A stretch of DNA of 49,661 bases from SVTX01 sp045612105 (GCA_045612105.1 JAZKYL010000064.1:1-49661), one strand, 5' to 3'; shown: positions 1 through 9,626, counted from the stretch's first letter. The notes: a model not told the origin generated them from the sequence alone. Numbers and translations are program-made.

Positions 1-299
1 TTCAAGGATTCCACATAGCAAGAGCGCAGAATAATGCTCTCCCCTTGCAATCCACCGCGCCAAACCGGACCGGAGGTGTGGATCACGTATTTACAGGGCA
101 ATTTGTATCCGCCTGTAATCTGCGCTTGGCCAAGGCCCAAGAGCGGCAGGCTTGCGCATTCTTCATCAAGCTCGGGACCGGCAACAGTATGTACGGCGAG
201 ATCTACACCACTGTATCCGATTTTTTCTTCATTCGTTGTATTCACTATGGCATCGACCTTCATCTTTGTGATGTCGTGCCGGATTATTTGTAGTGGCAT
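1..299 (-). CDS. Macro domain protein (ADP-ribose binding/hydrolysing), partial
   Basis: The minus strand reads without a stop from an ATG at 299 to the window edge, giving about 99 residues of the N-terminus; the C-terminus lies outside. The start is preceded by a GAGGAG ribosome site. The reading MPLQIIRHDITKMKVDAIVN, followed by TNEE, then GVDLAVHTVAGPEL and later GGYKLPCKYVIHTSGPVW, is the classic macro-domain N-terminal half: AIVN/TN nucleotide-binding turn, A-x-x-x-x-AGP helix, and GG-x-x-L-x-C-x-Y-V-I-H strand. The family binds ADP-ribose and often hydrolyses O-acetyl-ADP-ribose or protein/nucleic-acid ADP-ribosylation. It begins 12 bases after the YjbR-like gene and is the most distal gene seen in the restriction operon. 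A link to ADP-ribose-type defence signalling is inference. Confidence 0.85.
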   Translation of the reverse strand, partial: MPLQIIRHDITKMKVDAIVNTTNEEKIGYSGVDLAVHTVAGPELDEECASLPLLGLGQAQITGGYKLPCKYVIHTSGPVWRGGLQGESIILRSCYVESL

Positions 300-311
300 A
301 GATGTCTCCTC

Positions 312-692
312 TCATCTTGTTGGTTTTGACCTTTTCTTGGGTGATTTCGTTGCCTCGAAGCTGACGTTGACGAGAAATTTTACCACGTCGTCTGTCGCAT
401 CGGGCAGAAGCACCGATATCCAATGTAGCTTGTTCATGTGATACGCTTGGTAGACACCGTCGGCTGCACCAAATGAGCCGAACATTTCGGTAGGCAGCTT
501 GAGATTGACCACGTCGATCACCTCGTCGCTTTAAAAGCCAAACTTATGCCGTGATACTCGCATCACTATCGCATACCACTTGCGGTTGTCCGCGTGCCTG
601 AGCACAGCAGTTTCAAAGTCTTCATCAAACGGATAGTCCGGCGATGTACCGTATGTATCGAGACAGTATTCAAAGAATTCTTGTTTTGTCAT
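312..692 (-). pseudogene. MmcQ/YjbR family protein interrupted by one in-frame stop
   Basis: From ATG 692 (GAGGT ribosome site) the frame reads 53 codons, meets TAA at 531-533, then continues in the same frame to a stop at 312. Both halves match the MmcQ/YjbR (DUF419) fold of about 120 residues: HADNRKWYAIVMRV before the stop, and DVVNLKLP and YHMNKLHWISVLLPD after it. YjbR proteins have a double-wing DNA-binding-like fold and no settled function. The stop sits in a GF-stop-SDE context, so a single T-to-A change would give lysine. It is therefore a nonsense-substitution pseudogene, a readthrough gene or a base-call error. A shorter product could start at GTG 521. Confidence 0.8.
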
Positions 693-723
693 CGCCAAAC
701 CTCATCAAAAGTTGTTTTCAACA

Positions 724-1536
724 TCAGAAATGTTTTGTGAAATTGATCGTTTTTAGGTATGCTATTAATAGTTTAACACAATCTTTCCGTAATACTTTTC
801 GCTTTGACATACCATGATGTAAATAATTACGTTTTAAGTGTTTAGGTTCATTTTCAAACCCATATGCTTTTTCAAAAAGGACTTTAATTTATGTTTGATA
901 ATTTAAGAGTTCTAAATGAAATAATCCTGGCAATCCATATCTGTCAGTTTTTGAGATGCCGTCAACTATACGTTCGCTGGCTTTAATACCCGTTTTTTTG
1001 TTTTCGCTTGCTGATGTACATTTACAACGGATTAATTCGCCGTCTATCAACGAAATCAACAAGGAAGCGCAAGCTACATAGCAGTTATTATCAAAACAAG
1101 TAATTGCTTCATTATATAGCCGACAATCGTTTGAAATCTCCGAAAGTTCCGTTTTGAGTTCTGATATTTTTGCCTTATCCAAGACTCGCATTACAGATTT
1201 ATCTGCATCTATTTGAGAACTCGGACAATTATCCCAAAAGCCAAAAGGAACTATAGAGCAATCGGTTATCCAACCATATTCTCCCCAATTGCGATATGTT
1301 TTTTCTATAGCCTCCCAATTGTAGTTTTTTGCTGCAATATGGACATTTTCTGAGAAGCGACGCAATTCATTTTCATCTCGTAATTGTTCAAACAATTCTT
1401 TTCATTCTGATGTTCCTTTAATTTCATCTATTGCTAAAAGCAGGCGAGGTTCTTCAACTATCATCCTACACAATGAAACAGTAAATGCTTTCAAAGTATC
1501 ATCGATATCAAAGTCGTTTAAAAAATCTTTACCCAT
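724..1536 (-). pseudogene. HEPN-like ribonuclease-type gene broken by two in-frame stops
   Basis: One frame runs from ATG 1536 to TGA 724 (about 270 codons) but contains TGA at 1402-1404 (codon 45) and TAA at 889-891. All three segments read as one protein: an acidic N-terminus, a middle with WEAIEKTYRNWGEYGWI and CFDNNCYVACASLLISLIDG, and a C-terminus with LFEKAYGF and KRNYLHHGM. The last carries R-N-Y-L-H-H, matching the R-x4-H HEPN signature followed by the usual HG. The putative catalytic motif lies beyond the second stop, so a prematurely ended product would lack it. The gene begins 20 bases after hsdR and ends 31 bases before the YjbR gene. The middle part alone could start at TTG 1395. 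The HEPN assignment is from motif and layout only. Confidence 0.6.
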
Positions 1537-1556
1537 CTTAGTCTGCCAAAGCTTGT

Positions 1557-4500
1557 TTATGCCGCCGCGTTGGCATTTATCTGATCAATGATCCTCTTGA
1601 TGCCCATCCAGACCGAAATGTCGGTAAACACCTCAACAATGCTTCCGTTATCGGTAAAGGGAGCCTCCTGAAGCACCGAGAGGTCCTTCAGCACGCCGTT
1701 ATGAACAATATACTCAATGATCTGATTGACAAAATAGATCTGACTTGCGTCAAGACTGACGTCATTCAGATAATCCGCAAATGCCGCCTTAGCCGCCGCC
1801 ATATCAAGACCTACGATCTCGCGAACAAACTCGCCAAGGGGCTTTTCGCCGTATTCCGCCTCATAGTCCTTCTTGCTGCCGACCTCGCTCCACAAAATGC
1901 GCTCAAGTGCCTTTATATCATCACTATTCAGCGGAACGTTGCTTCTGAGCTTGGCAATAGCCTCCTCGTCCTGATGCTGACGAACGTAAAATTCCGCCTT
2001 CGCTTTGTAATTCTTGAGATCATCACTTTCAAGATTCGATTCGTTCCAATCAACCGAAAGAATCTCATCATCGAAATTGGTAATATACTTCACACCAATT
2101 CTCGGAATATACTTCATCAAATCGCGCAAATTCTCGCGAATATGTTCAAATTCATTGATGCCTGCGGTATCCAAGTAATCGGTATGAAGAATCTTGTTGA
2201 TAAGCTCGGACTGAACCATAATTTCGGGAATATTCGCTACACTTGCGATACCACTAACCTTTTTATACAGATCGGTTCGTGCGCGTGAATACTTCTTCCC
2301 TGCAAGGTACGCAAGCTCTATGCCGTACATAAGTGCATCGAAGCGAACCGCAGAAGCCTCGTCCTCATCGGGCGTAATCAATGGAGCAAGCTCTTCTGCC
2401 ATTAATAACGTATCTTCATAAGTGAGCGAATTGTAATTGTCGGGATTTGCATACTGCTCCACATAGCGCAAATGCTGACGAACAGCAAAATTCTCCTTGT
2501 TGAGCTCGCGCACCTTGCGCACCATATCATCAACCAAAGTTTTTCTGAAGGCAATAAGTTCGGTTGTTTGATAAGCAAGATCCTGCAGTTTGAATGCAAT
2601 CTGCGCTTTGAGCTTAAATATAGCTCCCTGAAGAGCAATCTGATTTGCCGTAGGTCGACCTTGATTCATGCGGAAGAACTCAAAGTTTCCGCAGAAATCG
2701 AAGATATAGAATTTGTCTTTATCTTTGCCATCCATAAGTCCGTCGCAACGGCGAGTACCACGACCGATCATCTGCCAGAATTTCGCCTTACTCATTACCT
2801 TTTTAAAGAAAACGAGATTCAGCACCTCGGGAACGTCAATACCCGTGTCGAGCATATCCACAGAGATAGCAATTTGAGGCAATTTCTTGGGATCAGAAAA
2901 CTCATCAATCGCGCTCTGCGCGTAGGTCATATAATTGTCGATAACCTTGGTATAACCGGGCAGATTGGGGTATTCCTTACCAAATATCTCGTGGATCTTT
3001 TCAGCGTGCTCGTGATTTTTTGCAAAAATAATCGTTTTTCCGAGCTTTTCGCCGTAATCGATGCGAAGACCGTCATGCATCAAGATATGAAGCACCTGAC
3101 GAATGGTGTCCTCGTTAAATACCCACTCGTTAAGGGCGGATGATGCTATACTTTCGGGCAATTCACCATTCTCGTCCTCAAACGTATCCTCATACGCTGC
3201 TTTATCTTCGTCCGAGAGGTCGTCGTACACGATTCCCTGCTCGATAAATTTCAGCTTGCTCTCCACCGACATAAAGTCAACGAGAAAACCGTCGGTAACT
3301 GCCTGACCAAGCTCATAACCATAAGTAGGAACACCGTTTTCAAGCTCGAAAATCTCATAAGTGTTCTTGTCGATTTCGTCCTTGGGCGTAGCGGTAAGAC
3401 CCACCAGCGGCGCATCGAAATAGTTGAAAATATCCTTGTATTTGTTATAAATAGAGCGATGCGCCTCATCCACAACAACAAGATCAAAATGTCCAACTGT
3501 AAAAAGCTTCTTTTCGTTCTCGTCCTTAACCGTATCAATGCAGTTCATCATCGTCTGATAGGTTGAGAACACACAACGAGAATCAAAGTTTTCCTTGTCT
3601 TCACAAAGATTGGTTACAGAGAGGTCGGGAAGATTATTGACAAAGGAACGCTTCGCCTGAGTAACCAGCGAATTGCGGTCGGCAAGGAACAAAATGTTCT
3701 TCACCCAGCCGTGATCAAGCAACACCTTGCAAAGAGCAATGACCGTTCTTGTCTTACCCGAGCCCGTCGCCATAACGAGAAGTGCCTTGCGACGATTTTT
3801 CTTGTCAAACGCTTCGCAGACCGCCTTGATAGCACCTTCCTGGTAGTAACGTCCGGCAATAACCTTGTCCACCATCACGTTCTTAAGGCTTGTCCGCATG
3901 GTATGCAGATTGAAAAGCTTTTCAAGGTCACGCTTGGAATAGATCGACGCTACTTTGCGCTCGGGATAATACTTATCATCCCAAATACGCGTGTCAAAAC
4001 CGTTGGAGAGGAAAATGATTGGTCTGCGACCGTATTTCTGCTCCAGAAGGTCGGCATAGAGCTTCGCCTGCTGTCTGCCCTTGGCAACGTCAACACAAGT
4101 GCGCTTTGCTTCAAGCACTGCAAGAGCCTTGCCGTCGTCGCCATAGAGGACGTAATCGGCATAACCCACTCCGCTCTGATTGGGCATACCGTAAAGCTCG
4201 ACCTCATTCAGCCAATCCCTTCCCTCTACCCAGCCCGCATCACGAAGCATAAAGTCGATATAAATCTTTCTCGTCTTGTACTCGGAAAGGTCAAGGGGCT
4301 TGGGAACGTAGGTCTGCTGCTGCGCAGTACGGTGTGCCGTAAGCTCGTCCTTCAGCGCCTTGTTCTCCTCGATCAGCTTGTTTACGTCGATCTCGGTGTC
4401 GGGAACGAATTCAAGCACCTCGTCAACCGTCAAGTCAAGCAAGGACTTATCAAACTGCTGCTCGGTGTATTCGGGTGCGTAAAAATAGGCGACAAGATCA

Positions 4501-4853
4501 AGGAAAATGAAAAGATTTTCAAGGCAAAGCTCGGCTTCGTCCTTGGTGACCTTTTTGCCGCCGTGAGCCGCATTGTTGCCCACCTGACGAATAAGATCCA
4601 TGCGCTTCCAGACGTCCTGCCCAACGATGGCGCGAAACTCCTCGGCATTGATCATCCTTTGGAGATTGGTCTCAAATGGGATGTCAAGGTCCTTGTCGAC
4701 CGAGTACATCCACTTGACCGCAAACTCCATAGCGCGCCGACAGTTGATGGCGCAGGCATCCACATCAATATGTAATATTTTCTCCGCCGATATCGCCACG
4801 TCCGCAAACGCATCAAAATCGGGGGTGCTTTTTAGGAAATCAAAGTTGGTCAT
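1557..4853 (-). CDS. hsdR: Type I restriction enzyme R subunit (HsdR)
   Basis: This 1098-residue protein is the motor/nuclease subunit that translocates and cleaves unmethylated DNA with HsdM and HsdS. An N-terminal DUF4145-like helical domain (about 1-130) precedes a PD-(D/E)xK nuclease (D233, E248-x-K250 within VLEAKR). The superfamily 2 helicase core follows, with Walker A MATGSGKT at 361-368, DEAH at 462-465, TATP at 487-490 and MIGRGTRR as motif VI. An EcoEI-type C-terminal domain follows. All catalytic residues look intact and the length is normal. The ATG at 4853 has GGAGAT seven bases upstream. It is separated from hsdM/hsdS by two accessory genes, an unusual order. Confidence 0.96.
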   Translation of the reverse strand: MTNFDFLKSTPDFDAFADVAISAEKILHIDVDACAINCRRAMEFAVKWMYSVDKDLDIPFETNLQRMINAEEFRAIVGQDVWKRMDLIRQVGNNAAHGGKKVTKDEAELCLENLFIFLDLVAYFYAPEYTEQQFDKSLLDLTVDEVLEFVPDTEIDVNKLIEENKALKDELTAHRTAQQQTYVPKPLDLSEYKTRKIYIDFMLRDAGWVEGRDWLNEVELYGMPNQSGVGYADYVLYGDDGKALAVLEAKRTCVDVAKGRQQAKLYADLLEQKYGRRPIIFLSNGFDTRIWDDKYYPERKVASIYSKRDLEKLFNLHTMRTSLKNVMVDKVIAGRYYQEGAIKAVCEAFDKKNRRKALLVMATGSGKTRTVIALCKVLLDHGWVKNILFLADRNSLVTQAKRSFVNNLPDLSVTNLCEDKENFDSRCVFSTYQTMMNCIDTVKDENEKKLFTVGHFDLVVVDEAHRSIYNKYKDIFNYFDAPLVGLTATPKDEIDKNTYEIFELENGVPTYGYELGQAVTDGFLVDFMSVESKLKFIEQGIVYDDLSDEDKAAYEDTFEDENGELPESIASSALNEWVFNEDTIRQVLHILMHDGLRIDYGEKLGKTIIFAKNHEHAEKIHEIFGKEYPNLPGYTKVIDNYMTYAQSAIDEFSDPKKLPQIAISVDMLDTGIDVPEVLNLVFFKKVMSKAKFWQMIGRGTRRCDGLMDGKDKDKFYIFDFCGNFEFFRMNQGRPTANQIALQGAIFKLKAQIAFKLQDLAYQTTELIAFRKTLVDDMVRKVRELNKENFAVRQHLRYVEQYANPDNYNSLTYEDTLLMAEELAPLITPDEDEASAVRFDALMYGIELAYLAGKKYSRARTDLYKKVSGIASVANIPEIMVQSELINKILHTDYLDTAGINEFEHIRENLRDLMKYIPRIGVKYITNFDDEILSVDWNESNLESDDLKNYKAKAEFYVRQHQDEEAIAKLRSNVPLNSDDIKALERILWSEVGSKKDYEAEYGEKPLGEFVREIVGLDMAAAKAAFADYLNDVSLDASQIYFVNQIIEYIVHNGVLKDLSVLQEAPFTDNGSIVEVFTDISVWMGIKRIIDQINANAAA

Positions 4854-4865
4854 TTGATATCTCCA

Positions 4866-5912
4866 TTATAATATTTTTTGTTTCTTTTTCACTGCTAATA
4901 ACTGTGTTAATAAATAATCTCCATACTGCGTTAATTTCCAATATGTTTGTGTATCGCTGGCTGTTCTTTTTTTCTCACTCAAGCATATTAATCCTAGTGC
5001 TCTAAATTGAACTTTTATCAAATCAAAAGAATCATCCGAAATCTTGAAATTCCTAGTTCCATTAAATGATTCAAAATCAGGACACTCTCTCCAAGTGCTA
5101 TTTTTTGACACAAGGCTATTTAGGTTAGTTCGAAACTCATATTCGCTACATTCATTGATCATACTAGGGGCAACTGCAATAAATAGATTATTCCACGATA
5201 TTTCGTCAGAATATCTGCAATTAAATTCTTTTGTAGAATAATTTTGTTTTTGGACTCCAATAAAACCATAGTGAATTTCAACCAACTCATCACCTTGCGA
5301 GAACTTTTCTGAGCCTTTAGGCGCAACGGTAGCAACCTTGTTTAGTTCTTCCTTTAGTTCGGAAATTTCTTTTTGCAATTTAGCAATTTCATGAACAGAT
5401 TTTTCGTCTATTGCACTACCGCTTTTCACCCACCCCTCGGCAGGAAATTCTTTGATGAGTTTTATCATACTTCTCGAAACTTTAGAACCAAGATCAGCCG
5501 CGTTTTCCCAATATTTGATCATTTTTCTTTTTGCAAGTTCTTTAAATTGGTTTAGTTTTTCTTCTTTATCGTGATCTCTATCAGTCTTACCGGATTCAAT
5601 TTTTTCTGGATTTTGCGGCAAAAATGATATTATTGGTTTACCGATTTCAAGTGCATATTCAAACTCCATTTGGGTATAGCTTTTTCCGTCATCATTAGTA
5701 CTTCCATATCTTCCACCGATTATCAATAAATAATAATCACAATCGTCAATGACTTTCTTTATTAAAGTCCACTGATCGTCACTTGATGCAGGAAAAAGCT
5801 CCATGCCAGACGGAATGCAATCTAATTCAAGCAACGCCTGCATAACTTCTGCTCTTTCTTCTTTTAAGTCTTCGTAGGTCGAGCTAACAAATACTTGATA
5901 TCTTTTATTCAT
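4866..5912 (-). CDS. DUF4062 domain protein with C-terminal winged-helix-like region
   Basis: The 348-residue product opens with RYQVFVSSTYEDLKEERAEV, the hallmark of DUF4062, a TIR-like Rossmann domain seen at the N-terminus of NACHT/STAND and other defence proteins. FPASSDDQWTLIKKVIDDCD and LLIIGGRYGS complete that domain (about 1-110). Residues around 180-200 form a short coiled coil (EIAKLQKEISELKEELNKV). The C-terminal third, ending FRALGLICLSEKKR then YWKLTQYGDYLLTQLL, resembles a winged helix. It sits between the SieB-like gene and hsdR, 12 bases before the hsdR start, so it is co-transcribed with the restriction system. The ribosome site is weak (GGATATAAGA). Whether it has NADase or effector activity is unknown; the sequence shows only the domain. 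Confidence 0.8.
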   Translation of the reverse strand: MNKRYQVFVSSTYEDLKEERAEVMQALLELDCIPSGMELFPASSDDQWTLIKKVIDDCDYYLLIIGGRYGSTNDDGKSYTQMEFEYALEIGKPIISFLPQNPEKIESGKTDRDHDKEEKLNQFKELAKRKMIKYWENAADLGSKVSRSMIKLIKEFPAEGWVKSGSAIDEKSVHEIAKLQKEISELKEELNKVATVAPKGSEKFSQGDELVEIHYGFIGVQKQNYSTKEFNCRYSDEISWNNLFIAVAPSMINECSEYEFRTNLNSLVSKNSTWRECPDFESFNGTRNFKISDDSFDLIKVQFRALGLICLSEKKRTASDTQTYWKLTQYGDYLLTQLLAVKKKQKIL

Positions 5913-5970
5913 ATTATCTTATATCCTCAAACAAAGTATTTTTTTTCATTACCAAATAAAACGCATTTTT

Positions 5971-6501
5971 TTATAATTCAAACATTTTCGGATTTTTTTC
6001 GTAAAGTTCAATCAACCACGGTTGCGCACAATACATCTGCAAATTGTTATATACGTCATCCTCAATAATTGTTTGTCTTGGAGAAAATATAAAGCCCTTA
6101 GCTATCAAATACCGCGTATCTCCTGAAGTGTTGTTTAACTTTATCGACTTGGTCTTTGCTTTACATAGTTGATTAATAATAATTTTCTGATTTCTGCTCA
6201 AATTATTATATGATTTTTTTAATTTGTTTTTCAAATAACCGTTTTTAATTCTTTTTGCGATTAAGCTAAACATACTTGATATAATTATTGTAATTATTAA
6301 ACTGGTTGATAGCAGAAAAACAATTCCTATAGTAATTCTTAAACCGTCAGGCAAACTACCTAACCCTAATTTGTTTAAAAATTTAATAGGTAGAAATAGA
6401 ATCGCACTAGATACAATCGCTAAGACAATTAAAGCAGGGGTTATCTTTTTAAAACCATCAAAAACTTTATCTATAATTTTATCAAATGATGTATTGCTCA
6501 C
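5971..6501 (-). CDS. SieB-like superinfection exclusion membrane protein
   Basis: The 176-residue product has two strong membrane helices near the N-terminus, ALIVLAIVSSAILFLP and ITIGIVFLLSTSLIITIIIS, separated by a short loop with NKLGLGSLPDG. A cytoplasmic part with KKSYNNLSRNQKIIINQL follows, which looks like a small winged helix. This pattern is that of the SieB superinfection-exclusion family known from P22/lambda-type prophages, where it aborts superinfecting phage development. The start is GTG at 6501 with GAGGTGAG upstream. It begins 11 bases after hsdS and lies inside the restriction operon, which supports a defence role. Family assignment is from pattern recognition and should be confirmed by a profile search. 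Confidence 0.65.
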   Translation of the reverse strand: MSNTSFDKIIDKVFDGFKKITPALIVLAIVSSAILFLPIKFLNKLGLGSLPDGLRITIGIVFLLSTSLIITIIISSMFSLIAKRIKNGYLKNKLKKSYNNLSRNQKIIINQLCKAKTKSIKLNNTSGDTRYLIAKGFIFSPRQTIIEDDVYNNLQMYCAQPWLIELYEKNPKMFEL

Positions 6502-6512
6502 TCGTTCTCACC

Positions 6513-7658
6513 TCACCCAAAATATTTTTGCATCAATGCTTTTTTTAGTGTTTCGAGCTTTTCAAGGCTCTTTTGAATTTCAAATTTCGATTTGTCGACT
6601 TGTTCGACGAACTTCGCAAACTGTTCTTGCAGTTCCATAGATGGAATTACAATCGGCATTTTTGCAAGTGCTTTTGCTCCAAAGTTTTGCTGTGCTACAC
6701 CTACTTTGGATTGCTCAACATAATCCTTGCCAAAACTCGAGTTGATGTAATGGCATACATAATTGGCATGGGCCAGCGTAGAGTCTTTAAGACGAACAAT
6801 CAGCGTGGTAAACGTCTGGCATCCCTCATATTTTTTGGGCACTAAACACGCCACGCCAGGATAACCCGTTCTTATTACCAGAATATCATTTTCTGCAAGT
6901 TGCTTGCTACCGTACTTTTGTGCAAAGTCGGGCGTGATATATATAAGGTCATTTTCATCGAGATAGTTTTCTTTGATGTTCTGATTTCTCAACATCACAA
7001 TACCACTGTCTGCGTATGCATGTGTTGCTGAGTTTGCAATGCCTACGGTAACAAAGTCCGATATTTCTTCAAGACATACCTTGTTGCTGCTGTGACCCCT
7101 GTCACCAAACAGTTCGATAAATCGGGATTTTACAAGCTCGTCCAATTTTGAAAGTTGTTGCTTGCGGAGAGAAATAATATTCTCTATTTTACTCATTTGC
7201 TGTGCGATTTGCTTCTGAACTGTATATTCAGGTAAAGGTATTTCAATATTTTCAACAATAGATTTTGATAATTCTTTAAATGTAGCTCCGCGACCCAAAG
7301 AATTGAGATATTCTGTTTTTCCTTTTAAGTAAAAATATAAATATTCATTGTAAATCTTATCGGTGCATATCAAATTTTTAAATCCTTGATTGCAACACAT
7401 CTCGCACCCTGCGATTGCGGTCTTCCCAATGGGCGCTCTTGAGGAAAGAATTACTGTTCCTATCGGCATATATGTAAGACCTGTTTTGTTCTTTCCTTGC
7501 TCAGTTATGTGGCGAACAGAGTCCGTAATGTAAAAACTATCCTCATTAAGTTCCGCGGGGGTAATCCATTTTATATCTCCATCCCAATATTCTGCAACAC
7601 TTGTACTTGGTGTAGATCCAGATACAATCGTGCATACGTCACCTAATCTTGCCATCAT
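6513..7658 (-). CDS. hsdS: Type I restriction enzyme specificity subunit (HsdS)
   Basis: The 381-residue protein has the usual two target-recognition domains, each followed by a conserved helix. TRD1 starts ARLGDVCTIVSGSTPS and ends in IPLPEYTVQKQIAQQM; TRD2 starts LEEISDFVTVGI and ends in IVIPSMELQEQFAKFVEQVD. These helices form the spacer that sets the gap in the bipartite target. It positions HsdM for adenine methylation and HsdR for cleavage. Start ATGs at 7658/7655 overlap the stop of the upstream membrane protein by four bases, implying translational coupling. The recognised sequence cannot be read from the protein. Confidence 0.95.
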   Translation of the reverse strand: MMARLGDVCTIVSGSTPSTSVAEYWDGDIKWITPAELNEDSFYITDSVRHITEQGKNKTGLTYMPIGTVILSSRAPIGKTAIAGCEMCCNQGFKNLICTDKIYNEYLYFYLKGKTEYLNSLGRGATFKELSKSIVENIEIPLPEYTVQKQIAQQMSKIENIISLRKQQLSKLDELVKSRFIELFGDRGHSSNKVCLEEISDFVTVGIANSATHAYADSGIVMLRNQNIKENYLDENDLIYITPDFAQKYGSKQLAENDILVIRTGYPGVACLVPKKYEGCQTFTTLIVRLKDSTLAHANYVCHYINSSFGKDYVEQSKVGVAQQNFGAKALAKMPIVIPSMELQEQFAKFVEQVDKSKFEIQKSLEKLETLKKALMQKYFG

Positions 7659-8128
7659 CCCACCCCCTTAAAAAGTGCTACCAATGCAACTATTAAAGCT
7701 GCAAAACTTACAATTCCCGAAAAAACTGCAACTATAAAATTTTTGTCTTTCTCTTGTTCGATTTCTTTGGCTGCTCTCCACATAACAATGCAATATGCGC
7801 CAAACGCAACTAAAAACAGCCCAACAATCCCCAAGGCAAACACATTGGCAACTATGTTATTTGCTGGGGTCCAAACAGCGGTATTGATGGCGTATTGAAT
7901 AATCGCAATAAAACCAATTATACATACTGCTATGCCCAAAATCGAAACAAATCTAAAAAACAACGAAATCCAAAAAGCAAAGCTTTTTGAAACGAAACTT
8001 TTTCTTTCTGTTTGTTGCTTTTCCGCATCGTTCTGTGCCTCTACTATTGCTTGTGCAAGTTTTTTATAATCAATTTCAAGATTCAATTCTTGAATATTAA
8101 CTTGCTGTTTATCTTTCTTTTTAGCCAT
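7655..8128 (-). CDS. Small membrane protein embedded between hsdM and hsdS
   Basis: The 157-residue protein has a charged, Lys/Gln-rich N-terminus (about 50 residues, amphipathic) followed by three hydrophobic helices: FVSILGIAVCIIGFIAIIQY, IVANVFALGIVGLFLVAFGA and FIVAVFSGIVSFAALIVALV. No family was recognised. Its start overlaps the hsdM stop by eight bases and its stop overlaps the hsdS start by four, so it is translationally locked into the restriction operon. It could tether the complex to the membrane or be a separate effector; both are inference. Confidence 0.8.
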   Translation of the reverse strand: MAKKKDKQQVNIQELNLEIDYKKLAQAIVEAQNDAEKQQTERKSFVSKSFAFWISLFFRFVSILGIAVCIIGFIAIIQYAINTAVWTPANNIVANVFALGIVGLFLVAFGAYCIVMWRAAKEIEQEKDKNFIVAVFSGIVSFAALIVALVALFKGVG

Positions 8129-9623
8129 TCAACATCCCCTCCAACTCCGCGAGGCCTTTAGTTATCTCGATCTCCAACTCATGCAGCTCCGCTAAAATCT
8201 GTGATGTGGGCGCATACTCCACCGGCTTATATTCGGTCTTTTTGTACTTATTGATCGAGAGGCCGTAGTCGTTCTGCACGATCTCGTCCTTGGGTACAAA
8301 GAAGGATTTATCGGTACGCGCGCGGTCGGTTTCTTCTTCAAGGTTATGGAAGCGTGCGATAATATCGGGAATATCATTTTCTTTGACCTCGGTGCGCTTA
8401 TCGTCAAGGCTGAATCCGTCGGCTTGCATATCGTAGAACCAGACCTTATCTGTGCCGCCGTGTCCTGTCTTGGTGAAGATCAAAATTCCCGTCGAAACAC
8501 CCGCATAGGGCTTGAACACGCCCGAGGGCATGGAAATAACGGCTTCAAGTCTGTTGTCATCAACGATTGCTTTTCTGATTGCCTTATGAGCAGTAGATGA
8601 ACCGAACAGTACGCCATCGGGAACAATTACCGCGCATCTACCACCCACGCGGAGCATACGGAGCATCAACGCGAGGAACAGAAGCTCTGTCTTCTTGGTC
8701 TTGCAAACCTTTAAAAGATCCGCAGAAACGGTATCATAGTCAAGGCTTCCCTTAAAGGGGGGATTTGCAAGAATAAGCGAATATTTCTCCTTATCCGCGT
8801 TCTGATCGGACAAGCTATCACGGTACTCGATATAGGGGTTGTCCACACCGTGAGTCATCATATTCATAGCACCGATGCGGAGCATGGTTCTGTCCATATC
8901 GTAGCCGTGGAACATTTCATTCATATAGTGCGACTTCTTCTGTCTGTTGAAGAAGATCTCTTCCTTGCGCTTTTCCTTGAGATAGTCACCTGCGGCAACA
9001 AGAAATCCCGACGTACCGCAAGCGGGGTCGCATATAACCTCGTCAGCCTTGGGATCCATCAACTCCACCATCATACGAATGATATGACGAGGGGTGCGGA
9101 ACTGACCGTTAAGACCCGACTGCGCGATCTTGGAAAGCAAATATTCGTAAACGTCTCCGCGGATGTCGCTGTCCTTGATCTGCGCCATCTGGGCATAGAT
9201 ATCGTCAAGAATGGTCACGATCTTGTCAAGAAGCAGAGGCGTGGGGATCTTAAAGATGGCATCGTCCATATATTTGGAATATGCGCTGTCCTTATCGTCG
9301 TGCAGGTTTTTGATAAACGGGAATACCCACTCCTGAACCGTGGAATACATCTTCCCTGCGGGAAAATCGTGGAAGGTCGACCATTTGAGCTGATTGCCAT
9401 CGATCTCTCGGTCGCCAACCTTTACCTTATCGGCAAAAATGCTCTTATGAGGAAGCCCCAGCATGACCGCCTCCTTAGCGCGCATATTGTCGGTATCGTC
9501 AAGGTCGCGGATAAACATCAGATAAGTGACCTGCTCAATTACGTCGAGGGGATTCACAAGTCCGCCTGCCGCAAATACGTCCCAAAGTCCGTCAATTCTA
9601 TTTTTAAGTTCGCCTGTAATCAT
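8121..9623 (-). CDS. hsdM: Type I DNA methyltransferase subunit (HsdM)
   Basis: The 500-residue adenine-N6 methyltransferase subunit has an HsdM N-terminal helical domain (LKNRIDGLWDVFAAGG, about 1-140) and the methylase core. The AdoMet-binding motif I DPACGTSGF is at 199-207 and the catalytic NPPF at 287-290. The FRTPRHIIRMMVELM stretch before motif I is also typical. It modifies host DNA together with HsdS. The ATG at 9623 follows the Fic stop by only three bases. All motifs are intact, so the module appears functional. Confidence 0.96.
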   Translation of the reverse strand: MITGELKNRIDGLWDVFAAGGLVNPLDVIEQVTYLMFIRDLDDTDNMRAKEAVMLGLPHKSIFADKVKVGDREIDGNQLKWSTFHDFPAGKMYSTVQEWVFPFIKNLHDDKDSAYSKYMDDAIFKIPTPLLLDKIVTILDDIYAQMAQIKDSDIRGDVYEYLLSKIAQSGLNGQFRTPRHIIRMMVELMDPKADEVICDPACGTSGFLVAAGDYLKEKRKEEIFFNRQKKSHYMNEMFHGYDMDRTMLRIGAMNMMTHGVDNPYIEYRDSLSDQNADKEKYSLILANPPFKGSLDYDTVSADLLKVCKTKKTELLFLALMLRMLRVGGRCAVIVPDGVLFGSSTAHKAIRKAIVDDNRLEAVISMPSGVFKPYAGVSTGILIFTKTGHGGTDKVWFYDMQADGFSLDDKRTEVKENDIPDIIARFHNLEEETDRARTDKSFFVPKDEIVQNDYGLSINKYKKTEYKPVEYAPTSQILAELHELEIEITKGLAELEGMLNG

Positions 9624-9626
9624 TTT

